A stretch of DNA of 10,287 bases from Cephalothrix spiralis (GCA_032353305.1 JAUCNG010410803.1:1-10287); one strand, 5' to 3'. Positions 1-6,208 are shown, counted from the stretch's first letter. Notes: generated from the sequence alone by a model not told the origin. Program-made: numbers and translations.

Positions 1-60
1 AGTCGAGCATAAATTGAACCAACTGACTGATGATTGGCAGGTACCGCGGAAGCACGATTT

Positions 61-73
61 GGGGGGGGGGGGG
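61..73 (+). repeat. Poly-G run (13 G)
   Basis: Thirteen consecutive G residues in otherwise A+T-rich DNA. The length is uncertain because homopolymer G is prone to sequencing and assembly error. A second run of 12 G lies at 9067-9078. Each run alone could support G-quadruplex-like stacking, but nothing around them suggests a promoter. Confidence 0.9.
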
Positions 74-510
74 TTGCTAATCGAACAATATTGAGAACTG
101 CAGAGGGGTTTAAAAAAATTAAGAGCTCTCAGAAAGGCATATACCCTTCCCTGATTGATCTCTCAACGAATTTGGGTAAATTAGAAAAGTGAAGCAACCC
201 CCAAGATCAAATAGAATGCATGTCACCTATCACAGGTAGATATATTTGTTTACACAAAAAAATAAATTTACTTAAAGTGGTAGACTAGTAGTTATATAGA
301 CACATTCCCAATCGATATAATTATAGATTGTGAACTTTTGATGAATCCTTTAAAGATTTTGTTTTAATTAATTTTAGGCTACGGATGAAGCTGCAAATCA
401 GTAAACGATTTAATGAGACATTTTAATTTACAAACTAGTTTAATGTTGTGATGACATTAAAATATTCGTTAAAATAGGGTCTAAAAGGCATGAACACATT
501 TGGAAAAAGA
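74..510. other. Gene-free A+T-rich stretch
   Basis: No reading frame, RNA gene or clear repeat array is visible. The only internal resemblance is at the right end. Positions 483-507 share AAAAGGCA and ACATTTGGAAAA, in the same order and nearly the same spacing, with 2299-2326. A looser likeness extends upstream (GATGACATT versus GATGGTCATT). This may be an old dispersed repeat whose right part was interrupted by the SINE-like unit beginning at 511. Confidence 0.5.
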
Positions 511-790
511 GGGTCGCGTTGGTTAAATGGTTAGGATGTCAGTTTTTGTTATCCAAATTTCCCGGGTTCGAATCCCGTTCGGTCCTCCGCAGTCCGCCTT
601 GTTTCTATGTTGAAGAACTTTGGGCTAGTTCATCAAGTCACACTGCTTCTTGTGGATGGCTCGGTTAGGTTGAATAGGAGCTAGGGATGTCTTTCTGCAG
701 GGGAAGCGCTTTCCTTTCGGAGTAAACCCCCAAACATGTAGGTCGGTGCCTGCGAAAGCCCTCGGTCTCTGGGCTTGTTGGGTCTCCACT
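511..790 (+). mobile_element. tRNA-derived SINE-like unit, probably decayed
   Basis: The first 75 nt (511-585) look like a degenerate tRNA. An A-box-like stretch, TGGTTAAATGG, lies at 520-530. A perfect B-box, GGTTCGAATCC (consensus GGTTCGANNCC), lies at 565-575, 34 nt further on, which is normal tRNA spacing. The ends GGGTCGC (511-517) and TCGGTCC (579-585) pair at six of seven positions, counting two G-T wobbles. The T-stem pairs at four of five. The anticodon arm does not fold properly, so this is not a working tRNA gene. The more G+C-rich, non-tRNA body from 586 to roughly 790 is what a tRNA-head SINE would have. A TTTTT run at 543-547, between the boxes, is a polymerase III stop signal, so this copy is probably transcriptionally dead. 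The right boundary is a guess, and I saw no tail or target-site duplication. I do not recognise the family. Confidence 0.55.
520..575 (+). promoter_or_regulatory. Internal RNA polymerase III promoter (A and B boxes)
   Basis: The A-box-like sequence at 520-530 fits TRGYNNARNNGG with one base fewer in the loop. The B-box at 565-575 matches GGTTCGANNCC exactly. These boxes bind TFIIIC in tRNA genes and SINEs. The intervening TTTTT at 543-547 would be expected to end transcription early. Confidence 0.55.
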
Positions 791-845
791 ATTCATATAC
801 TGAACATCTATTTACTGCATGTACAGTGTGTCTACATTGCGAAAA

Positions 846-906
846 TTGGTCCCTTTTCGTATCGAAAACGAGACAAAAGCTCGCTTTCGGTACGACAAGG
901 GACCAA
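846..906. repeat. 61-nt hairpin with 27-nt arms
   Basis: The left arm 846-872 (starting TTGGTCCCTT) pairs with the right arm 880-906 (ending AAGGGACCAA) around a 7-nt loop, ACAAAAG. Of 27 positions, 24 are Watson-Crick pairs and one is a T-G wobble (862/890). The mismatches are T856/C896 and A868/C884. Size and near-perfect pairing resemble a microRNA precursor or a miniature fold-back element. It sits about 55 bp beyond the presumed SINE body, so it may be part of the same repeat. A shorter related pairing, GGACCAA (900-906) with TTGGTCC (925-931), follows. A GAGGC-TTTC-GCCTC hairpin lies just downstream, around 956-969. No function can be assigned from sequence alone. Confidence 0.8.
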
Positions 907-984
907 AAAAGTAAAAAAATAGAGTTGGTCCTTTTTTTGGCCAATTACCGAAATGAGGCTTTCGCCTCGAATTGGGAAAAATGA

Positions 985-1311
985 GAAAATGGACTAAAAT
1001 GAAAGGGATACATTTTTTGCAATGTAGCCATACTGTACCGAACCTTGAAAAAGATTATTATTTTCGTATTCCTAATATCATATCAATATCCTCAATCCAT
1101 TTAGCTAGGATAATTCGCTTTGCCTAAATAAATAAAATTCCCAAATAACAGATTCTGGTATTTACTCGATTAATTGAATTTGGTTGCAGGTATACACCAA
1201 GGTTAAAGAAGGGGTTTAATCTGTGAATAATAATATTGAATAATTTATCATATCTAATAACCAAATAGGGCCTCAATGAACGAATTATGTTCCTTGAGAA
1301 ATTGGATATTT
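985..1311. other. Gene-free A+T-rich stretch
   Basis: No supportable gene. A short antisense frame at 1124-1336 is low-complexity and carries no recognisable domain. I see no array or hairpin of note. Confidence 0.6.
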
Positions 1312-1366
1312 GAGATTGATGAATATTAAATTTCAAAGTTTTTATGAATACTGTACCTGAAACGTT
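1312..1366 (+). repeat. Dispersed direct repeat A, copy 1
   Basis: The first 26 nt (1312-1337) are identical to 2033-2058. The next 29 nt match 2059-2086 with a one-base gap and a few substitutions, including the shared CTGTACCTGA. A TTATGTT word at a similar distance upstream of both copies suggests the homology once began 25-30 bp earlier. The copies are about 721 bp apart. Confidence 0.85.
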
Positions 1367-1378
1367 AGTGTTCTAAAA

Positions 1379-1423
1379 TACACCGGTGGCATAGACCATC
1401 TCTTACTCTGTACCCCCGGTGTA
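1379..1423. repeat. Small inverted repeat
   Basis: TACACCGGTGG at 1379-1389 and CCCCCGGTGTA at 1413-1423 are inverted copies, 10 of 11 matching, around a 23-nt loop. It begins 12 bp after repeat A copy 1. Repeat A copy 2 has no equivalent. It could be a chance palindrome or the end of a lost element. Confidence 0.55.
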
Positions 1424-1948
1424 CATGATTTAGATGCTTTCGGCACAATTTTGACATACGCGATTTAGAACGTATAAAGTCTACCTTTAATATTCTAAAG
1501 TTATCCGTCATAATATGTCCTATTTGTGGTCATCACCGTATTAAATTATCAGTTCTAATTATGACCACTTTCCAAAAACTTTCATAATTGTCGACTAGAT
1601 TTAGCGTATTTCACTACTGATCTTTACTGGCTAATTTTTAATCGATGACAATTCAGCGTATGACCACATAGAAATCCAACCATTAGTCATTTAACCAGGC
1701 ACAACGAGAACAAGTAAAATAAATCATAAAAGCGCACAAGTCTATTCAAGATGTCAGCGGAAATACCATGATAAATGCGCGCCCCGACTGTCCGTGCTGA
1801 ATATGTATTGCGGATTTGAATTGACCACGTAAGTGCGAGATCAGATTAGCAAAGCACAGAATTCTAATCTCGCATTTATTAGGGTACAGCGGAATATGCC
1901 AAAACAGCAATAAGTTAGATTAGTTGAGTATTAATCCGTTAATCATCT
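1424..1948. other. Gene-free A+T-rich stretch
   Basis: No gene visible. One modest stem pairs TGCGAGA (1834-1840) with TCTCGCA (1868-1874). The word TGACCAC recurs three times, with one inverted GTGGTCA, which is too little to call a repeat family. Confidence 0.5.
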
Positions 1949-2010
1949 GATTATGTGCACGTTTCTAACATTAATTAAACTGATTTTAATAGAGTCAAAT
2001 TAAAATTTAT
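1949..2010 (+). repeat. Direct repeat X, copy 1
   Basis: These 62 nt align without gaps to 2088-2149, with 53 of 62 positions identical. The first 21 nt are exact. The copies are 139 bp apart, with repeat A copy 2 (2033-2086) lying between them. The order is therefore X-A-X, a partial tandem duplication. Confidence 0.9.
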
Positions 2011-2032
2011 GTTGCTCATCAGCGGCAAAAAA

Positions 2033-2086
2033 GAGATTGATGAATATTAAATTTCAAAATCTTTACTGAACTGTACCTGAGACGTT
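2033..2086 (+). repeat. Dispersed direct repeat A, copy 2
   Basis: The second copy of the repeat at 1312-1366, with 26 identical leading bases and then about 80-85% identity. It abuts X copy 2 at 2088 with one base between them. Confidence 0.85.
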
Positions 2087-2087
2087 T

Positions 2088-2149
2088 GATTATGTGCACG
2101 TTTCTAACCTAAATCAAACTGGTTTTAATGGATATAAATTAAAATTCAT
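2088..2149 (+). repeat. Direct repeat X, copy 2
   Basis: The second copy of the 62-nt repeat at 1949-2010. Nine substitutions and no indels separate the copies, so the duplication is not very recent under neutral change. Confidence 0.9.
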
Positions 2150-2390
2150 ATGGCTTGAAGGCTTGAAATTCAACTATCTGAATGATTGATGTCAATGGCT
2201 GAAATATAGGTTCATCGTTCTGAGTTTTATTTTAACAAAATTTTAATTTGACCTGCACTTTAGAACTGATCATGAAGATGGTCATTGAAATAAGTCCCAA
2301 AAGGCACCAACCACACATTTGGAAAATAATGAGGCACTGACTGTTTCAAAGACAATAGCCCCTCAAAGAGCTAAAAGGTCCCCAATTTCA
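2150..2390. other. Gene-free stretch with an old repeat fragment
   Basis: No gene. Positions 2299-2326 resemble 483-507 (shared AAAAGGCA and ACATTTGGAAAA). Nothing else stands out. Confidence 0.45.
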
Positions 2391-2425
2391 GTACGTTTAT
2401 CGATTGACTACAATACATTATCGAT
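2391..2425 (+). repeat. Dispersed repeat with two ATCGAT cores, copy 1
   Basis: GTACG, then TTTATCGATTGACTA, then CATTATCGAT recurs in the same order at 5258-5295, differing by small indels. The 13-mer TATCGATCTATAG at 2419-2431 also recurs at 3029-3041. Confidence 0.65.
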
Positions 2426-2527
2426 CTATAGGGTATAATTAAGGATTATCATACATTTTCAAAAAATATTTGAATTTTGATTTTTGCCGGCTGAAGTCTA
2501 TGTAACATTGATCAACGGAAAGGGCTG

Positions 2528-2589
2528 GCTATTTAGAATTGTACTTTAAGAAAGGGCTACATGTAGCTATTTAGAATCGTACTTTAAGA
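2528..2589 (+). repeat. Two-copy tandem duplication, 38-bp spacing
   Basis: Positions 2528-2551 and 2566-2589 share 23 of 24 bases (GCTATTTAGAAT, then T or C, then GTACTTTAAGA). The spacer contains GGGCTACATGTAGC. The duplication looks recent compared with the X and A repeats nearby. Confidence 0.9.
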
Positions 2590-3075
2590 TATATGTTATT
2601 GTTCTAAATTAAACTCTTCTAGACCAAGAACTGTCTCCTGACGGAAACTTGACGACTTGATTCATGATCATTCATTGAAATCAACTGACAATTTTCCCGA
2701 CGGGAATTTAGACGTCAAAATCTTAACAATTGTTGACATCGCTATCGTTTTATTGTCAAAACAGACTTAGAGTAGAATTCTACAATTGTCCTTACGTTCA
2801 AAATAAGTTATCGGGAACGACAACATTGCGTGTAACTCAATCATTACTCGATCTATTTGTAGTTTGAATACGTTTTAAACGGAACACGGTGCCAAGCTTA
2901 AGGTGATATTTCACGATCGATTAAAATCGTTTCCTGATTTAAATTTTGCGCTGCTAACGTACATTAATCTCATAAAACTGAAGAAAACGATTAGTTTAAT
3001 TCTACAAACGATGATTTTTCATCAAGATATCGATCTATAGATATTTGTGACACTATTCAGAACATGTATCGAGCC
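2590..3075. other. Gene-free A+T-rich stretch
   Basis: No gene, array or strong hairpin is visible apart from the TATCGATCTATAG word at 3029-3041, shared with 2419-2431. Confidence 0.5.
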
Positions 3076-3134
3076 CTTTTGAGATCCACGCATGCGCTGT
3101 CCGGTTTTTGAACTGCGCATGCACATATCAAAAG
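3076..3134. repeat. Inverted repeat with NRF1-like GCGCATGC arms
   Basis: The left arm 3076-3097 (CTTTTGAGAT...GCATGCGC) is inverted at 3115-3134 (GCGCATGC...ATATCAAAAG), with a 2-nt length difference and a few mismatches around a 17-nt loop. GCATGCGC (3090-3097) and GCGCATGC (3115-3122) are the core of the NRF1 site (YGCGCAYGCGCR), though neither is a full consensus site. A small palindrome, CACCGGCGGTG, follows at 3138-3148. It may be the end of a fold-back element, and binding by NRF1 is only a possibility. Confidence 0.65.
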
Positions 3135-3320
3135 AAACACCGGCGGTGAATTCGTGTCAATTAGGGTCGGTTATTCGAAATACAATGTGGGCAGGGGTTG
3201 TCTTAAAAGTACAGGCACCTACGTCTCCGAAGTGAATTGTTTTGAAATTTTACAAATTTTGACCCACCATGCGAGCCCAAACTTTTTTTGGTTCAACACA
3301 CTAACATTTTTTGTTCGCAG
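3135..3320. other. Intervening sequence and degenerate left edge of the 25-bp array
   Basis: The first 140 bp hold nothing I recognise. From about 3275, GCCCAAACTTTTTTTGGTTC and then CTAACATTTTTTGTTCGCAG look like worn copies of the repeat array that starts clearly at 3321. The open frame running through here (3154-3396) starts with GTG and ends inside repeats, so I do not call it a gene. Confidence 0.45.
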
Positions 3321-3585
3321 AACCAAATTATTTAAGTTGTCAGAACCCATTAAAATTGGGTTGGACTCCAACCAAATTTTTTTAGTTCAGTGCTAACCAA
3401 AATATTTTGGGTTTGAACATAACCCAAAAAATTTGGTCCACTTTACCAATTCTGAACCCAATATTTTTTGTGTTCCTGCGAACCAGAATTTTTGGTGTCC
3501 CTCTTTTGAAGCAAAAAATCTGGTTCGCAGGAACCCAATTTTTTGGGTTTAAAGAACCCAAAAAAATTTACTGTGCACCCCTTCA
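3321..3585. repeat. About 25-bp tandem array of AACC-A-T-GGTT units
   Basis: Units start with AACC or AAGC at 3321, 3344, 3370, 3395, 3421, 3455, 3481, 3509, 3532 and 3555, mostly 23-28 bp apart. One 34-bp step contains an extra ACCAATTCTG. Each unit is an A-run then a T-run, usually opened by AACCCA or AACCAA and closed by GGTT or GGGTTT, so each is itself a short inverted repeat. Examples are AACCCAATTTTTTGGGTT (3532-3549) and AACCAAAATATTTTGGGTTT (3395-3414). The flank between units is often GAAC, GCAG or GTTC. I do not recognise a named satellite. Internal minisatellites of Helitron-type elements are one possible source. Two short frames that cross it are by-products. Confidence 0.8.
3472..3534. 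repeat. 63-nt hairpin inside the 25-bp array
   Basis: GTTCCTGCGAACCAG (3472-3486) and CTGGTTCGCAGGAAC (3520-3534) are perfect inverted copies. Pairing continues inward to 3494/3512 with about one mismatch, giving 23-nt arms around a 17-nt loop. Looser pairing continues outward between GAACCCAAT (3454-3462) and the GGGTTT near 3545-3550. The arms span unit boundaries, so two neighbouring units exist in opposite orientation. Confidence 0.85.
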
Positions 3586-3783
3586 CTAACCTGACATTTT
3601 CGTCACTTCGCAATCACCCAAAAACATCCATTCTAACCATCAATAATTTGACGTTTCGTTTCACTTTTCAGACAAGGCCAATGGTTAAAAACCCCCACCC
3701 ATCGAATTTATGATATTGAGTGACTTGTATATTCTGGTAACGGCTGGATTAATGCTTTTTGGTGGATTAGGGCTTCGTTACAC
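3586..3783. other. Gene-free spacer
   Basis: No gene or repeat visible. The stretch separates the 25-bp array from the fold-back element. Confidence 0.5.
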
Positions 3784-3932
3784 TGGGCCGATTTTTATCA
3801 AAATTTGATCAAAACCTATGATGCGTGACTGAAAATTCAAAATTGTATTAATTTAAATACAAATACAAAACAATTTTGAATTTTCAGTCGCACATCACAG
3901 GATTTGATCAAATTTTGTTTAATTGGGACGAT
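3784..3932. mobile_element. Fold-back (MITE-like) element with 47-bp arms
   Basis: Arms 3800-3846 and 3870-3916 are inverted copies with 43 of 47 positions matching. The 23-nt loop is made almost only of A, T and a few C. The outer arm begins AAAATTTGATCAAA and the inner part contains ACTGAAAATTCAAAATTGT. The arms are flanked by near-identical direct repeats, TGGGCCGAT (3784-3792) and TGGGACGAT (3924-3932), 8 of 9 matching. If these are target-site duplications, the element is 3793-3923, about 131 bp. A 9-bp duplication would fit Mutator-type elements and 8 bp would fit hAT, but the TIR ends match no family I recall. It has no coding capacity, so it would need a transposase from elsewhere. 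If transcribed, it would fold into a near-perfect double-stranded RNA. Confidence 0.7.
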
Positions 3933-4426
3933 CCGAGGTCGGCAGCTAAATATCGGGAAGTGTAATGGAGCCCTGACAAAAAATAACAAAACAAACCAAC
4001 TGACTGTTGGTTTTGATAATGTAAAAATATAAATAAATAGCGCTTGCGAGGCTTAAAAGGATCAGGAATGTAGGCTAATGCACTTACTTGATGTGTTTGC
4101 TACAGGCTATAATTTCGAGAGAAAGAAAAGTTAAATCCTGAGTGTGATATGTTTTTAAACTAAAAGCTAAGTGGTTCTTTTGGTCCGAATTACGTATGCC
4201 GATTTATACAACTACATTCAATAGTTATATCTACCCAGGCTATATTATATATACAAAGATGAAAATCGGACACTTTGAACAATGAAGCCTTAAAATAAGA
4301 ATTTAGAAAACTTCCTGACCGATATAGAAATTTATCCTTGTTCCTGATAATTTGTTTATCATTCTATACTGGCTTTGGTACCACAAACTTCGCGTTCATA
4401 ACCAATGCGGAAAATTGAATTTCGGA
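3933..4426. other. Gene-free A+T-rich stretch
   Basis: No gene seen. One perfect short hairpin is present: AAACCAAC (3993-4000), loop TGACT, GTTGGTTT (4006-4013). There is no downstream T-run or neighbouring gene to make it a terminator. Confidence 0.5.
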
Positions 4427-4586
4427 AAGCGGAATTTTTGACCGGGCGGGAGACAATTATTTTTCATCGGAATCGGGAAAATGAAGGTTATTGGAATCGG
4501 GATACGGAAAAAGTAGCTTCGAGAAAGCTTTTCCCTATCGGAATCGAGAAAACGCCTCAAAAAGTGTCAGGAAGCGGAATTTGACC
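4427..4586 (+). repeat. Purine-rich degenerate repeats, CGGAATCGGGA type
   Basis: CGGAATCGGGA (4468-4478), TGGAATCGGGA (4492-4502) and CGGAATCGAGA (4539-4549) are near copies at irregular spacing. The segment is bracketed by AAGCGGAATTTTTGACC (4427-4443) and AAGCGGAATTTGACC (4572-4586). The listed strand is clearly purine-rich. An internal imperfect hairpin pairs GGAAAA/AGCTT with AAGCTTTTCC around 4506-4534. This looks like cryptic simplicity from slippage, perhaps within an old element. Confidence 0.6.
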
Positions 4587-4663
4587 CCCTCCATATAATC
4601 CACCGTGATAGCTCAAAGAATTATAATAACGCTTCGCTATGAGACTCTGTTAGGGGTATTCGA

Positions 4664-4753
4664 TTGGGCACGGGAACATGGGGGTAAAATTGACGGAAAA
4701 AGTGCGGGAACACGGGAACATATAGCATTACCGATTTCGGGAACTGGGAACAT
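4664..4753 (+). repeat. Degenerate CGGGAACA repeats
   Basis: GGGAACA occurs at 4672-4678, 4706-4712, 4714-4720 and 4746-4752, with GGGAACT at 4739-4745. Two pairs are directly adjacent (CGGGAACACGGGAACA and CGGGAACTGGGAACA). It shares purine bias with the 4427-4586 array but has a different core. I infer short-unit slippage and have no family name. Confidence 0.65.
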
Positions 4754-5013
4754 CATATTTTGAAGGGAAAAAACGAAAAAAAGGCCAATCATTTCGTCAA
4801 TAATGGTCTCTGACACTCAAATGTGGCTTGAAAGTGAATTTGGAGCTATATGACTTGAAAATGAAAGAGTGGGATTAGAAGATGAATCAATTTTTTTTTA
4901 TCATACGGGATAAGACCAGTAGAGTTTGACAACTTTGGGTAGGTCATTTTTATGATCATAAACTTTAATACATTCATTAGGTCCCGAGTTGCCTTAGTGA
5001 CCTAGTTCGAACA
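4754..5013. other. Gene-free spacer
   Basis: No gene or clear repeat. It contains homopolymeric A and T tracts only. Confidence 0.5.
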
Positions 5014-5209
5014 CATCGTACTCTCGTGTGGCCTTCTTGTGGCCTTCGTGTGTCCCTCGGCTAAGTAATTCCAACTTCGTATTGTCTTCGAGTGTGGTTC
5101 GAGTGTCATCGTGTGGTCTCCTGTATGCATCGTACTTGCTTCTGCTTTTTATTGACAGGGCCATGATCATCGTAAGAAATTGAAATTTTCATCTTCGTGT
5201 GTCCATCGG
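5014..5209 (+). repeat. Degenerate 11-bp repeats, CCTTCGTGTGG type
   Basis: Three 11-mers are in strict register: CTCTCGTGTGG (5021-5031), CCTTCTTGTGG (5032-5042) and CCTTCGTGTGT (5043-5053). A worn fourth, CCCTCGG, follows. Further variants are scattered onward (CTTCGAGTGTGG, TTCGAGTGTC, ATCGTGTGGTC). CTTCGTGTGTCCCTCGG (5044-5060) recurs with one change at 5193-5209, and CATCGTACT occurs at 5014-5022 and 5128-5136. The whole segment appears to be an eroded array rather than coding DNA. Confidence 0.65.
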
Positions 5210-5257
5210 GCTTCAAGATCGGGACAGTGTGACGCGCGATTATATTTACTTTTTGTA

Positions 5258-5295
5258 GTACGACATTTTTATCGATTGACTAAATCATTATCGAT
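5258..5295 (+). repeat. Dispersed repeat with two ATCGAT cores, copy 2
   Basis: The partner of 2391-2425. It shares GTACG, then TTTATCGATTGACTA, then CATTATCGAT, with a 3-bp insertion and a small internal deletion. A third ATCGATT-like word follows. Confidence 0.65.
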
Positions 5296-5609
5296 TACGA
5301 TTAATTGGAAAAATGGTGTCGATTAGCGATTTTAGGAATAAGTGTTTCAAATTATCATCTAGAGCTTGTTGTAACTGTCTGGTATATTTCATATTGAACC
5401 TTGATAATGTCAATAAAAGACGAAATATTCGTTTTAGACTGGGCTTGTTGCGTCTGCGTTTTTTGTCATTTATCTTTTTATCTAGTTATTTAGACACACC
5501 CAAAAAAGATAATTTGATCCTTTGTTTATGATTGTGCAACAAAAAACCCAAAATCAATAAGTCATAAAATTATATATACAATGACCTACAATGTATGTAA
5601 TTGGTACCT
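5296..5609. other. Gene-free stretch left of the MITE
   Basis: A 72-residue frame (5313-5531) crosses this stretch. Its translation shows no domain, and the local composition is the same as the surroundings, so I do not call it. No repeats seen. Confidence 0.5.
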
Positions 5610-5611
5610 TA

Positions 5612-5638
5612 TACAAGGTGTCCCAATATTATGGAAAA
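5612..5638 (+). repeat. Left terminal inverted repeat of the MITE
   Basis: This 27-nt TIR matches the reverse complement of 6180-6206 at 25 positions. The differences are A5616 (G in the right copy) and T5630 (A in the right copy). Confidence 0.9.
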
Positions 5639-6179
5639 GCAGTCAGATGACGTCATCATTTGGACTTAATTATGAATTGACCATATAAAACTGCTATTGA
5701 TCACTAGCTAGAGAGAACATGTTCTTCTCTATCAAATAAAATAAATTTGATGCAAATCTATCAAACAACAACTGAACTACATCAATTTTCTCAAAGGACA
5801 GTTCAACTTCCCCAGTAGGAGGTAAAAACGTCCTGTCTCAGGAGAGGAGAAAAAAATCGTTGTGAAATTTGTATGACTTTAATTTTTCTAAATTTCTTAA
5901 TCAATTTACTATTCAGAAAAAAGTTTATCAAAAATTTAAATGCACTGAAAAAATATTCCAGATTAATTAAGGAGTGATTAGTGATTGAAAATAGCATTAT
6001 ACTCTCGATTAAGTATGGGATTTAGGGTGGGAAAAATGACACCAGAGGTTTTTCGGGAGAATCGTCGGATGAACCGATCTGCACCAAATTTTTTTTTATT
6101 CGAGAGAGAAGACCGTTTTCTTTAATAGATATTTCTTTTATAATTATTAAAATATTAATAATTCAGTCACAATATGATG

Positions 6180-6206
6180 TTTTCCATTATATTGGGACAC
6201 CCTGTA
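6180..6206 (-). repeat. Right terminal inverted repeat of the MITE
   Basis: The inverted partner of 5612-5638, ending in GGGACACCCTGTA. The adjacent TA at 6207-6208 completes the presumed target duplication. Confidence 0.9.
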
Positions 6207-6208
6207 TA

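Larger units (their letters stand above)
5610..6208. mobile_element. Tc1/mariner-type MITE, 595 bp, flanked by TA
   Basis: The terminal inverted repeats are 5612-5638 and 6180-6206, 27 nt each with 25 matching. They begin TACA(A/G)GGTGTCCCAATAT. A TA dinucleotide lies directly outside each end (5610-5611 and 6207-6208), which is the target-site duplication of the IS630-Tc1/mariner superfamily. GGTGTCCC-type termini are, from memory, common among mariner-like elements. Because the ends are palindromic (TATACA/TGTATA), the boundary could shift by two bases. The interior has no transposase: the longest frame is a 64-residue antisense one without a DDE/D domain. It is therefore a non-autonomous copy moved by an element elsewhere. 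The interior also holds a perfect TGACGTCA (5648-5655) and a GAACATGTTC palindrome (5715-5724). Confidence 0.88.

Noticed and set aside
17-29. 13-mer AACCAACTGACTG shared with 3994-4006
   Set aside because: About one 13-mer pair of this kind is expected by chance in a window this size.
511-585. Functional tRNA gene
   Set aside because: The anticodon arm does not pair, the D-arm is weak and a T5 stop lies inside, so only a tRNA-derived repeat is claimed.
775-984. 69-residue plus-strand frame
   Set aside because: Runs from the SINE-like body through the 61-nt hairpin. It has no ATG at its stated start, no domain and no codon signal.
1527-1830. Three TGACCAC words and one inverted copy
   Set aside because: Short, irregularly spaced and without flanking similarity.
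3321-3585. CRISPR-like array
   Set aside because: Spacing near 25 bp looks superficially similar, but there are no unique spacers of constant length, the repeats are degenerate, and the rest of the window is animal-type DNA.
3154-3589. Two plus-strand frames (80 and 60 residues)
   Set aside because: Both depend on the 25-bp repeat array. Length is explained by the lack of stop words in the repeat, and no domain is visible.
1880-3775. Isolated TTAGGG words (telomere-like)
   Set aside because: They are single and never tandem, so they are not interstitial telomeric sequence.
5714-5725. AGAACATGTTCT as a steroid-receptor or p53 site
   Set aside because: The spacing is wrong for a receptor element (needs three bases between halves), and only one p53 half-site is present.
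5803-5997. 64-residue minus-strand frame in the MITE
   Set aside because: Low-complexity F/K/L/N translation with no DDE/D or helix-turn-helix motif, so not a transposase remnant I can support.
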